Positions 25,552 through 33,796 of a DNA stretch of 39,152 nucleotides are shown here, in pieces (the stretch's first letter is position 1; every line of letters begins with the position of its first letter). A program made the position numbers and the translations under genes. The stretch comes from Spirochaetales bacterium (GTDB taxonomy: Bacteria; Spirochaetota; Spirochaetia; Treponematales; Treponemataceae), in NCBI GenBank assembly GCA_016929605.1, contig JAFGIM010000142.1, positions 1-39,152 on the forward strand. The letters run 5' to 3'. The notes beneath the pieces were generated by a model. It was not told where the DNA came from and searched no databases. It saw only the letters and a program-made list of their open reading frames with translations.

Positions 25552-26856
25552 CTAGATTTGACGTTTGTCGATTACCCGCTTGGCTTTTCCGATTGAACGT
25601 TCGATGCTCTTTGGTTCAACCAGCTTAACCTTAAGTGTAATACCCAACTTGCTCTTCATGGTAGCCTCTATGCGATTTCGCAAAGATTCCATGTCCTTTG
25701 TCTCGTCCGAGAAAGCTGCCGGATTGACCTCTACATGCAATTCAACATCGTCAAGATGAGTCTGAGCACTGCGGTCAACGATAATCAGATAATTCGGGTC
25801 TACGCCCTGTATCTCGATAAGGGCATGTTCTATCTGACTGGGGAAGACATTTACGCCGCGAATAATCAATAGATCGTCGGTGCGACCAAAGAGGCGATGT
25901 ATTCGCCGGGTTGTTCGTCCACAACCACAGGTCTCGGGGATAATAAAGGTAATATCCCGTGTTCGATAGCGAATAAGCGGGGTGCCTTCCTTGGTAATCG
26001 TCGTTATTACCAGCTCTCCCTTTTCGCCGTCGGGAAGACTTTTACCCGTTGCAGGATCAATGATTTCCGGGAACCACAGGTCCTCGTTTACGTGCATGCC
26101 ATACTGCCCTTCGCATTCAAAGGCAACGCCAGGGCCGGTAATCTCGGTAAGGCCGTAAATATCGTAGGCCTTTATATGCCAGGCTTTTTCGATTTCCTTA
26201 CGCATGTTTTCGCTCCAGGGCTCGGCCCCAAAACAGCCAGAGCGGATACCGAGCGTTGACGGATCAATGCCCATTTCATGAGCCTGTTCTGCCATGTACA
26301 GGGCATATGAAGGAGTACAGGTAAAAATGGTAGACTTAAAATCGCGCATCAGCATGAGCTGCTTTTGTGTATTGCCGGAGGATATTGGAATAATAGTTGC
26401 GCCAATGCGCTGGGCGCCGTAATGAGTCCCCAGGCCTCCGGTAAATAAGCCATAGCCATACGCATTTTGAACAGTATCGCTGCGGGTTGCACCGGCGCCC
26501 GAAAGGGTGCGAGCCATACCCTCGGCCCAGTCATCCATATCGCGCTTGGTATACGCATCCACGACCGGTACGCCGGTTGTGCCGCTGGACATGTGAATCT
26601 CGACGATCTCCGCTTGGGGAACGGCAAGGAGCCCATACGGATAAGTCTCGCGTAAATCATCCTTGGTGGTAAAAGGGAGCTTGGCGATATCCGACAGACT
26701 TTTTATGTCGGATGGCGTAAGGCCCATCTCGTCAAATTTTTTCCGGTAATACGGAACGTTTGTATAGACCCGCTCCACAAGATTCTTGAGGCGGGCAAAC
26801 TGCAATGACTGCAGGGCAGTCGCTTCCATGCATTCGCTTTCTGGGTTCCAAATCAT
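25552..26856 (-). CDS. paaK: Phenylacetate-CoA ligase-like protein (second copy)
   Basis: A 434-residue acyl-adenylate-forming ligase that activates aryl-acetates with ATP and CoA. Motifs include [15 protein letters not shown] (P-loop), [13 protein letters not shown] (adenine pocket), LIRYRTRDI and the hinge [20 protein letters not shown], followed by the swivelling C-terminal domain. The final Lys in [12 protein letters not shown] is in place. It resembles the PaaK at 26920-28242 throughout, so the two are tandem paralogues. There is no ribosome binding site; a perfect TATAAT lies 8 bases before the ATG, suggesting a separate promoter for this gene, ACT and the LacI-type regulator. Substrate choice is unknown. 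Confidence 0.9.
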   Translation of the reverse strand: MIWNPESECMEATALQSLQFARLKNLVERVYTNVPYYRKKFDEMGLTPSDIKSLSDIAKLPFTTKDDLRETYPYGLLAVPQAEIVEIHMSSGTTGVPVVDAYTKRDMDDWAEGMARTLSGAGATRSDTVQNAYGYGLFTGGLGTHYGAQRIGATIIPISSGNTQKQLMLMRDFKSTIFTCTPSYALYMAEQAHEMGIDPSTLGIRSGCFGAEPWSENMRKEIEKAWHIKAYDIYGLTEITGPGVAFECEGQYGMHVNEDLWFPEIIDPATGKSLPDGEKGELVITTITKEGTPLIRYRTRDITFIIPETCGCGRTTRRIHRLFGRTDDLLIIRGVNVFPSQIEHALIEIQGVDPNYLIIVDRSAQTHLDDVELHVEVNPAAFSDETKDMESLRNRIEATMKSKLGITLKVKLVEPKSIERSIGKAKRVIDKRQI

Positions 26857-26864
26857 AATGAGCG

Positions 26865-26870
26865 ATTATA
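26865..26870 (-). promoter_or_regulatory. -10 box of the second paaK gene, nearly leaderless
   Basis: A perfect TATAAT on the minus strand ends 8 bases before ATG 26856. No convincing -35 is seen at 16-18 bases. The gap between the two paaK genes is 63 bases. Confidence 0.45.
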
Positions 26871-26919
26871 CACCGCTTTGGCAAGGAACGCCAGAAAAAG
26901 CTCCACCGGATTTCCTGAG

Positions 26920-28242
26920 TTACAGGGCGGTGCGGCGGTCCTCTACGCGTTTTGCCTTACCCTCGGAAACAGGAAGGCTTCCCGGTTGGCGAATTTCGAT
27001 TGCGGGGTTAATCGTTATAAGCGCCTGCATCTCGGCCTTAAGATGGTCACGCAGGGCATTGATAACACGAGCGTCGTCTGCGAACATCGCCGGGGTTATT
27101 TCTACCTGCACGGTCAGTTTATCAAGGGCTCCGGTTTTCTCGACTACAATCAAATAATTCGATCCTACCCCGGGGGTTTTAAGAAGCACTTCCTCGATCT
27201 GACTGGGGAATACATTTACCCCATTGATGATGAGCATGTCATCGGTGCGTCCGGTAAAGCGGGCAAGACGTCGATGCGTTCTGCCACAGGCACAGGGGCC
27301 GGGGATAAAGCGGGTAAGGTCGCGGGTGCGGTAACGGATGAGCGGCATAGCGTCCCGGCATAGTATTGTCAAAACGAGTTCACCGGTTTCTCCATCGGCA
27401 ACCGGCTCCATTGTATCAGGATCAAGTATTTCGGCAATGTAGCGATCTTCCCACACATGCATACCGCTTCGGAAGATACATTCAAAAGCGACACCCGGGC
27501 CATTCATCTCGCTCATACCAAAGCAATTGTAAACCTCTATCCCGAGCGCATCCTGGATTTTTTGCCTTAGTTCCTCCGAGTGAGGCTCGGCTCCGGTTAT
27601 CGCCTTCTGCAACCGCAGGTCTTCCCGCTTAAGCTCATCGGATTCTTCAATGGCAGAATGCAGGTGTAATAAATAGCTCGGTGTTGCATGAATCATCGTT
27701 GTGCCAAAGTCCTTCATGAACTTTAATTGGCGAAGCGTGTTTCCCGCACTTGTCGGGATAACCATAGCCCCCATCAACTCTGCACCATAATGAAAACACA
27801 AGCCCCCGGTAAAAAGGCCGTAGGTCATCATGTTCTGAATAATATCGTTTTTGGAACCGCCAGCTGCAGTAAGCGAGCGAGCCATGGTGTCGCTGGCGAG
27901 GTCCAAATCCTTTTGCGTAAGGTAAATAACCGTGGGAGTCCCGGTAGTACCGCTTGAGGCATGCACGCGCACTACCTCGCTTTGCGGAACAGCAAGTAAA
28001 CCAAAGGGATAGGCTTCGCGCAAATCTCCTTTGGTGGTAAAGGGCAGGCGACTGATATCAGAGAGTGTCTTGATGTCCTGCGGACCGGTAATGCCCGCCT
28101 TGGCAAAGCGCTTGGAATAGAAGTCAGTTTTAAGGGCATGTTCTACCTGTCGGCGAAGAGCTTCTAGTTGAATTGCCTCAATTTTTTCCCGACTCGCACA
28201 CTCAATCTCTTTATCCCTGAACGGAATACTCACCGTATCCAT
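26920..28242 (-). CDS. paaK: Phenylacetate-CoA ligase (first copy)
   Basis: A 440-residue PaaK. HASSGTTGTPTVIYLT is the ATP loop, [18 protein letters not shown] the adenine-pocket region, and [13 protein letters not shown] and [21 protein letters not shown] the hinge; the C-terminal EGKAKRVEDRR carries the catalytic Lys region. It converts phenylacetate or indoleacetate to the CoA ester, or could run in reverse to recover ATP from arylacetyl-CoA made by IOR. ATG 28242 is chosen over an upstream in-frame start because AAGGAG lies 7 bases before it. It starts 19 bases after iorB, in the same operon. Confidence 0.92.
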   Translation of the reverse strand: MDTVSIPFRDKEIECASREKIEAIQLEALRRQVEHALKTDFYSKRFAKAGITGPQDIKTLSDISRLPFTTKGDLREAYPFGLLAVPQSEVVRVHASSGTTGTPTVIYLTQKDLDLASDTMARSLTAAGGSKNDIIQNMMTYGLFTGGLCFHYGAELMGAMVIPTSAGNTLRQLKFMKDFGTTMIHATPSYLLHLHSAIEESDELKREDLRLQKAITGAEPHSEELRQKIQDALGIEVYNCFGMSEMNGPGVAFECIFRSGMHVWEDRYIAEILDPDTMEPVADGETGELVLTILCRDAMPLIRYRTRDLTRFIPGPCACGRTHRRLARFTGRTDDMLIINGVNVFPSQIEEVLLKTPGVGSNYLIVVEKTGALDKLTVQVEITPAMFADDARVINALRDHLKAEMQALITINPAIEIRQPGSLPVSEGKAKRVEDRRTAL

Positions 28243-28261
28243 CGCGTAGCTCCTTATTTTT

Positions 28262-28831
28262 TTATTGAGCCTGTTCTCCAAGCTTAAAGGCCTTCATGTT
28301 AATCTCTACGAGTCGAGGATCTTTGCGGGCAAAGATATCATGGACACTTTTTTCCAAAGAGGCCTCGCTCACCGGAAGGTGGCGCGAAGCGGCTCCAATC
28401 AAGGCCATATTAACCGCCTTCAGGTTCCCCGCCTCGCGGGCAATCTGTTCGGCATGAACGATGGTGCTCCTCGGAAGGGCTCTGATCTTTTTGTACAGAT
28501 CTTCTGTGTCGGGGTAATCCGGAATATTAACAAAGGGTTCAGAGGCAGTTACCAAAATACCCTCTGCCTTTAAGAAAGATAGGTAGCGTAACGACTCAAG
28601 CGGTTCCATGGACAACAGCATATCTGCGCCCCCAAGCGGTATCAGATCGGAATGAATCTTTTTATCCGAAATACGCATGTGGGCTTGAACCCCTCCGCCC
28701 CGCTGACTCATTCCGTGTACCTCGGACTGTCGAACCTCAAATCCGTCAATCATAGCCCCACGGGCAATAATGGTCGCCAGAGAAAGAACTCCCTGTCCAC
28801 CAACTCCAGCAAGAATAATATCGTAGGTCAT
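28262..28831 (-). CDS. iorB: Indolepyruvate oxidoreductase subunit beta
   Basis: A 189-residue gamma-type subunit of 2-oxoacid oxidoreductases. IILAGVGGQGVLSLATIIARGA and VRQSEVHGMSQRGGGVQAHMRI are the family hallmarks, followed by GADMLLSMEPLESLRYL. Together with IorA it oxidises aryl-pyruvates (from Trp, Phe, Tyr) to aryl-acetyl-CoA. The ATG overlaps the pepF stop codon (ATGA), so it is translationally coupled to pepF rather than to iorA. Length and motifs are normal. Confidence 0.93.
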   Translation of the reverse strand: MTYDIILAGVGGQGVLSLATIIARGAMIDGFEVRQSEVHGMSQRGGGVQAHMRISDKKIHSDLIPLGGADMLLSMEPLESLRYLSFLKAEGILVTASEPFVNIPDYPDTEDLYKKIRALPRSTIVHAEQIAREAGNLKAVNMALIGAASRHLPVSEASLEKSVHDIFARKDPRLVEINMKAFKLGEQAQ

Positions 28832-30690
28832 TGTGTATCTCCCCCATTATCGCGGCCAGATTGGCCTTCCACGAGTCGCTCAAATTCTTCTATCTTTTCT
28901 ATAAAGTGGTTAATTCCCTGCCGCCAAAAATCCGGCGATTCAATATCAAAACCGGCTCTGGCGGTTACCTTTACCGCATCCATTCTTCCCGTATCGAGCA
29001 AGATATCCTCATAGACACCGGCAAATGAAGAGCCCTCCTGACGGGATCGGCCGTACAGGGCAAGAGCAAATAGCTGTCCAAAGGCATAGGGGAAATTATA
29101 AAACGCAAGATCGCTTGAATAGTAATGTCCCTTTACCAACCACATATATGGATGAAGGGCCTGGCCATCAAGGCCGTCGCCATACGTTGCCTTTTGATTG
29201 GCAATCATCATCTGACATAGTTGCTCGACAGGAATTTCTCCCGAAGCGCGTGCGGCAAACACATCACGCTCAAAATAATAGCGGGAAAGTATGTCTACCA
29301 AAATCTGGCAACCGTCCTGCAAGTGCATTTCCAAAAGCCCCAATTTATCGGCTTCCTTCATGTGTTCCAATTCGGCGTCGAATACGAGGGTTTCCGCGAA
29401 AATTGAAGCGGTTTCTGCCAGGGTCATGGGAGATCCCATCAACAATCCGCTTTCATCCTTCATCACTTCGGCATGAAAAGCATGACCGAGCTCATGAGCC
29501 AGGGTGAGCACAGAACTGAATGTCCCGTCAAAATTGGCCAGAACCCTGCCCTGCTTAACCAGTGGCATAAAGGTAAAGTATGCGCCTCCCACCTTGCCTG
29601 CACGAGGTTCGGCGTCTATCCAGGATTCCGCAAAGGCCCTTTCGGCAAAGGCACCCATGCGTGGTGAGAAGTCGGCAAAGATTTCGCAAATCCTTTGTCG
29701 CGCCTTATCGAATGTCCATCGCGTGCCGGCGTTCCCGACCGGGGCAAACAAATCGTAAAAGGCACAGGAAGAAAGGCCCATGAGCCGAGCCTTGGCACCA
29801 AGATAGCGTCTCCAATGGGGCAGGGCTTCTTCCATTGCGTGAATAAGAGCAGAAAGAGATCGCTCGCTTAATAATCCCTGATGGGTGGATTTGGCAATTG
29901 CCGCTTCAAAAGAAGAGCCCTTCCAGGATCTTCGTCCGTTCAGCGTAATCGTCGCTCCCTTTATACCGTTAAGCGCACTGGCGACCGGCAAGGAAATCGT
30001 CTTGCAAAGCTCAATTTCTTTTTCCCATGCCCTTTTCCGAATCTCGCGATTGGCATCGTGAGCAAGGGCTCGTAACTCCACCAGGGTTTTTCGCTCTCCT
30101 GTCTTTTCATCCCATAGAGCCGAGGCGGTAGAGGTCATCTGCTCCTGAAGTCTGCTCCAGGCAGAAGCTCCGCTTCGCGCCAAATCGGCCGCAAGATCTT
30201 CCTCGGCTGGACTCATTTGCCTGGCCTGCCAAAAAATCTCGTCCTCTATAAGATGTTGATACTGCTGTAAATCGCCGCTACGAGTAAAAAGAGCGGTTAT
30301 GACGTCGGCATTGTCTTTTAGCGCATTCAGGTACAGCGTGAGCAGTCGATTAAAGGGAACCAGTAATTCCTCTACCCGATTAAGGTTGTTCATCGCCTGC
30401 GTATTGGTGGTATCGACTGAGTAACGTGCATAACAAAACGAGCTAAGCGTTTCGCTCAGGATATGAATCCTGCTGCGCAACTCTATCATCCGGGTGAGCC
30501 ATTCGGCAGCGGCGATGTCTCCGCCCTTGTGGGCAAAGCCTTCTTGAGGAACTTCGGCTAAGAGACGCTCGAACTTTTTAGCGCCAGAAGAAAGCTCCTC
30601 CAACGCCGAAAGATATACAGGATCGTCAAAACCGACAAAGATACTCTCAAGATTCCATCGGGGAACCATGGTGTCTGCGACTTCAGCCAT
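28828..30690 (-). CDS. pepF: M3-family oligoendopeptidase (PepF type)
   Basis: A 620-residue cytosolic zinc oligopeptidase. The catalytic motif HELGH near residue 397 (LTLAHELGHAFHAEV) and the downstream SPMTLAETASIFAET Glu ligand are clear, as is the C-terminal FYNFPYAFGQLFALALY. It cleaves peptides of roughly 5-20 residues. The ATG at 30690 overlaps the end of iorA by 8 bases, and the stop overlaps iorB by 4, so it lies as a coupled gene within the ior operon. It may supply amino acids for IorAB. Family members are normally about 600 residues, so it is complete. Confidence 0.92.
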   Translation of the reverse strand: MAEVADTMVPRWNLESIFVGFDDPVYLSALEELSSGAKKFERLLAEVPQEGFAHKGGDIAAAEWLTRMIELRSRIHILSETLSSFCYARYSVDTTNTQAMNNLNRVEELLVPFNRLLTLYLNALKDNADVITALFTRSGDLQQYQHLIEDEIFWQARQMSPAEEDLAADLARSGASAWSRLQEQMTSTASALWDEKTGERKTLVELRALAHDANREIRKRAWEKEIELCKTISLPVASALNGIKGATITLNGRRSWKGSSFEAAIAKSTHQGLLSERSLSALIHAMEEALPHWRRYLGAKARLMGLSSCAFYDLFAPVGNAGTRWTFDKARQRICEIFADFSPRMGAFAERAFAESWIDAEPRAGKVGGAYFTFMPLVKQGRVLANFDGTFSSVLTLAHELGHAFHAEVMKDESGLLMGSPMTLAETASIFAETLVFDAELEHMKEADKLGLLEMHLQDGCQILVDILSRYYFERDVFAARASGEIPVEQLCQMMIANQKATYGDGLDGQALHPYMWLVKGHYYSSDLAFYNFPYAFGQLFALALYGRSRQEGSSFAGVYEDILLDTGRMDAVKVTARAGFDIESPDFWRQGINHFIEKIEEFERLVEGQSGRDNGGDTQ

Positions 30691-32338
30691 TGGTGATGGC
30701 GTCCTTTTTTTTACGCAGACGGAAAGCCTCAAGACATTCGCGAACCATAATTATAACCGAAGGTCCGCGATACTCCGCTTCTTCCACCAGGATACGTGTG
30801 TTTTCCTCAACGGTTCCCGGCTTTGTCTCGATAACCCGCAAGTGCTCGCGTTCAATGCCCAGTCCTAGCAGAACCTTTTCAAGTTGACTGGAGGGAAGCA
30901 TGGTGGGCTGGCAGCCGGTCATTGCGACGATGGAATTATCAAGAATGATTATGGTAACCGGCGTTTTAGTTGACACTGCGTCCACAATACCCGTAAGACC
31001 TGAATGATAAAAAGTTGAATCCCCGATAACGCCAAAGGCATACTTATATCCGGCAAGGGATGCGCCGCGGGCCATACCAATGGAGGCGCCCATACAGACG
31101 ATGGTTTCGATGGCCTTAAGGGGATTAGTCGCACCAAGTGAGTAACAGCCAATGTCGGCAGTAACCACGGTGGACACCTTTCCCTCTTTTTTATTAAGAA
31201 GCTCAACGGCGGCATTTAATGCGGAATAGGAATCGTGATGTGGGCAGCCCTTGCAGAGCTGAGGCGGACGACCCGGCAAGTCTGCGGGATTGAACGAAGC
31301 GCTCACGCTGTGATGAGCGGGAAGGCCAAGGGCAGTGCGTACCAAGTCGGGATTAAGCTCTCCGGTTCGGGGAAGATGGCCGGTAAACTTTCCGATTATT
31401 TGATTATGCGAGGGAACAAGGCCACGCAATTGGCGTTCAATAAAAGGCATGCCTTCTTCTATAACCAAAATTGTTTGGGCGGTTTGCGCAATGGCACGAA
31501 TGTGTTCCAGGGGCAGCGGAAGGGCTGCTATTCTAAGCACAGAGGGTAGACCCTTGTCTGCGCACAGAGCCGTATAATCGCTGCGGTTTTCCTCAAAGTA
31601 GTTGTGTCCAAGTCCACTGGTAATAATCGCAATATCCGTTCGCTTCGGATTAAGAGTCAAGTGTGTTCGCTCATAGCCGCACGACCAGGATACCAGCTCT
31701 TCTTGTTTGGAAATCATCTTGAGGTAGTTCTTGCGGGCCAAAGCGGGAAGAAGCATCCAGTCCGCAGGAGAGCCCTTCTCAAGATCGTTTTGGCTCCTGA
31801 TGTTGGCAACAGGATGAACAGGGGCGCGCGAGTGCGAAAGTCGGGTTACCATGCGCATAATAACGGGAACATGTAATCGCTCGGAAATTTCAAAGGCCTC
31901 TGCCACCATCTCGTACGCTTCTTGCTGGTTAATCGGCTCGAACAGGGGAACCATGGCAAAATCCGCATAGTAACGGGTATCCTGCTCGCCCTGGCTAGAA
32001 TGCATCGAAGGGTCATCGGCGACCACACAGATAAGACCGCCCTTGATTTGACAAAGGGATGAGTTCATAAAGGGATCGGCGGCGACATTAAGCCCAACGT
32101 GCTTCATGGTAACAATAGCGCGCTTGCCGGCAAAGGACACGCCAAGAGCAGACTCGTACGCGGTTTTTTCGTTCGCGCACCACTGAGCAACCGGACCGGA
32201 AGCACGCTCAAAATTATCAACCAGATACTCAAGAATCTCGGTTGACGGGGTACCAGGGTACCCGAAACAACCGGATACGCCTGAATGAAGCGCTCCAAGG
32301 GCAAGCGCCTCGTCACCTAAAAGAACAAGTTCGTTCAT
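30683..32338 (-). CDS. iorA: Indolepyruvate oxidoreductase subunit alpha, without the C-terminal ferredoxin domain
   Basis: A 551-residue thiamine-diphosphate enzyme subunit. MNELVLLGDEALALGALHSG and FGYPGTPSTEI open the pyrimidine-binding half; LCKGCPHHDSY marks the middle, and the ThDP site GDSTFYHSGLTGIVDAV with ILDNSIVAMTG follows. The usual IorA goes on to a region with two [4Fe-4S] clusters; here the protein stops at Lys/Arg-rich residues after PSVIIMVRECLEAF, with no Cys clusters. The following bases encode pepF, so this is not a simple frameshift. ATG 32338 is supported by GGAG nine bases upstream. It is the first gene of the ior-pepF-paaK operon. Confidence 0.9.
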   Translation of the reverse strand: MNELVLLGDEALALGALHSGVSGCFGYPGTPSTEILEYLVDNFERASGPVAQWCANEKTAYESALGVSFAGKRAIVTMKHVGLNVAADPFMNSSLCQIKGGLICVVADDPSMHSSQGEQDTRYYADFAMVPLFEPINQQEAYEMVAEAFEISERLHVPVIMRMVTRLSHSRAPVHPVANIRSQNDLEKGSPADWMLLPALARKNYLKMISKQEELVSWSCGYERTHLTLNPKRTDIAIITSGLGHNYFEENRSDYTALCADKGLPSVLRIAALPLPLEHIRAIAQTAQTILVIEEGMPFIERQLRGLVPSHNQIIGKFTGHLPRTGELNPDLVRTALGLPAHHSVSASFNPADLPGRPPQLCKGCPHHDSYSALNAAVELLNKKEGKVSTVVTADIGCYSLGATNPLKAIETIVCMGASIGMARGASLAGYKYAFGVIGDSTFYHSGLTGIVDAVSTKTPVTIIILDNSIVAMTGCQPTMLPSSQLEKVLLGLGIEREHLRVIETKPGTVEENTRILVEEAEYRGPSVIIMVRECLEAFRLRKKKDAITNG

Positions 32339-32396
32339 GTGAAAAACTCCAGGTATGAATGTAGCCGATAGGCTCTCGATGCGTCTCAGCAGAGGT

Positions 32397-32425
32397 ATGG
32401 TACCAGCAAGTCCCGCTTGTTGCAA
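32397..32425 (-). promoter_or_regulatory. Promoter of the ior operon
   Basis: On the minus strand, TTGCAA (32425-32420), a 17-base spacer and an extended -10 TGGTACCAT (hexamer 32402-32397). The leader would be about 50 nt. The -35 lies inside a perfect inverted repeat. Confidence 0.45.
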
Positions 32426-32431
32426 GCGGGA
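32411..32431. promoter_or_regulatory. Perfect inverted repeat over the ior promoter -35
   Basis: Arms TCCCGCTTG (32411-32419) and CAAGCGGGA (32423-32431) match perfectly around a 3-base centre. There is no T run on either side, so it is not a standard terminator for the lipoprotein gene. Its overlap with the predicted -35 makes an operator more likely. Confidence 0.5.
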
Positions 32432-32437
32432 AACAAC

Positions 32438-33646
32438 TTAGAGCCCAAAGACGAGCGAGTCTACGAGTACCTCTCCAGCGAGTTTTTTTCGTGCGCTGTC
32501 GATCGCACGGGCAGCAGTAGGGCCTGCCTCGCTTTGCCGTAAAGACAAAGAAAGAACCTTTTGTCCCTTGGAAAAGTCCCATACAGATATCTGGGCCACC
32601 AGAGCGCATGACCACAGCTGATCCTCGCCCTGAGCAAGAGATTCAATGCGAACCGTCCCATAAATAAACCGTTGCACGGCTGTGCCAAATTGGGCCGTTG
32701 CGGCGCGTATCAAGGCCGCTTCGTCCCCAGAAGCAAGTTGATTGGGAAAGTCGGCCATACCAATTCGGGTAAACCCGCGTTGAACCAGGGGCTTAAGCAA
32801 TGTCGTCGCAGAAGGATTACTTGATTTGATAGGGGCGCCTGTCTGATTAAAATCAAGAATTGATATTGTGGTGGGAACGCTTCGTTGCGCAGTTCCTACT
32901 GCATGAGTAAAGGAAACAGATAGGCGACCAGACTCCCGGCGTGCGGTCAGGGATTCTTTGATAACCGGATCATCGCTGGTGAGTGCGCATGCAATATAGA
33001 GCTTGTTTTTGCCGGTTTGAGAAGGAACAGGTGCCGTAAATCGTACCTGCCCGTTTGCGTCCGTAACAACATGTTCCATTTTTGTACCAGGTGTTCCATC
33101 CTCTCCAACGAAGGGATACACCACTACACAGGGAGTATTCTGGACTGTAATTGCGCCACTGTCGCTGGTATGCACCAAACGTGCGATAAAATCTTTCTTA
33201 AACGCCTTACCGGACACGGTTTCGCTCGGAGCGGACAGCACTTCCATGGAAAGCTGATCAAGAACGCTCTCCATACGGGCCCTAAGGGCAGAAAGTCGCT
33301 CTGCTGCAGAAGTAACCGTGGAAAGATGATAGGCAGCCCTGTCAAAAGAAGCAAGGGCTACCTGAAACGAAAGACTCGAAATCGCGTTTTCCATATCCGC
33401 TTCGGCAATGGTAGCCTGGGCAAGAGCCTCTGAAGTCTTAAGCTTTTTGATACCGGCTGGAGGGGCAGCCTTCTTTTCGGTTGCCGGTCTATTCGCCGGA
33501 TTGGTTGACTCTTCCTCAATTCCGCCGGCGCCAAAGCGCTCAACCGTTCCAGATTCTTCGGTAGAAGAAGACGGAGAAGAAGCACATGAAAAGAAGATAC
33601 CCAGAATACTTACGCAGATAAGACTGCGAACTACGGCATAGTGCAC
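32438..33646 (-). CDS. Putative lipoprotein of unknown function
   Basis: A 402-residue protein. The signal ends with the lipobox GIFFSC, then a Ser/Thr/Glu/Pro-rich linker leads into a helical segment (about residues 65-130) and a beta-rich C-terminal half with sequences such as CVVYPFVGEDGTPGTKM, VPTTISILDFNQTG and FIYGTVRIESLAQGED. The last part, with strands and a terminal helix ending in LVDSLVFGL, is loosely reminiscent of LPP20/CsgG-like lipoprotein folds, but I cannot assign it. The GTG start at 33646 has GAGG eight bases upstream. It ends about 100 bases before iorA. Confidence 0.68.
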   Translation of the reverse strand: MHYAVVRSLICVSILGIFFSCASSPSSSTEESGTVERFGAGGIEEESTNPANRPATEKKAAPPAGIKKLKTSEALAQATIAEADMENAISSLSFQVALASFDRAAYHLSTVTSAAERLSALRARMESVLDQLSMEVLSAPSETVSGKAFKKDFIARLVHTSDSGAITVQNTPCVVVYPFVGEDGTPGTKMEHVVTDANGQVRFTAPVPSQTGKNKLYIACALTSDDPVIKESLTARRESGRLSVSFTHAVGTAQRSVPTTISILDFNQTGAPIKSSNPSATTLLKPLVQRGFTRIGMADFPNQLASGDEAALIRAATAQFGTAVQRFIYGTVRIESLAQGEDQLWSCALVAQISVWDFSKGQKVLSLSLRQSEAGPTAARAIDSARKKLAGEVLVDSLVFGL

Positions 33647-33762
33647 AATAGTTACCTCATGAGAAAGATTGATTGAGTGCTAACACGCAAATAAACAAAA
33701 TAAACTTTTTGTTGGCTACAGGATATCACCAAAACTCCAATAATTCCAGTGTTTTCGACATC

Positions 33763-33791
33763 TTGTCAGCCCGTGTGCGGGGTTGTAAGAT
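33763..33791 (+). promoter_or_regulatory. alr promoter, predicted leaderless
   Basis: TTGTCA (33763-33768), a 17-base spacer and TAAGAT (33786-33791). The -10 ends 5 bases before ATG 33797, which puts the transcript start at the start codon itself. No Shine-Dalgarno is present. Confidence 0.6.
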
Positions 33792-33796
33792 ACAGC

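Noticed and set aside
33666-33680. GAGTGCTAA resembling half of a CIRCE heat-shock operator
   Set aside because: The matching left arm TTAGCACTC is absent at the required 9-base spacing and no chaperone gene is nearby.
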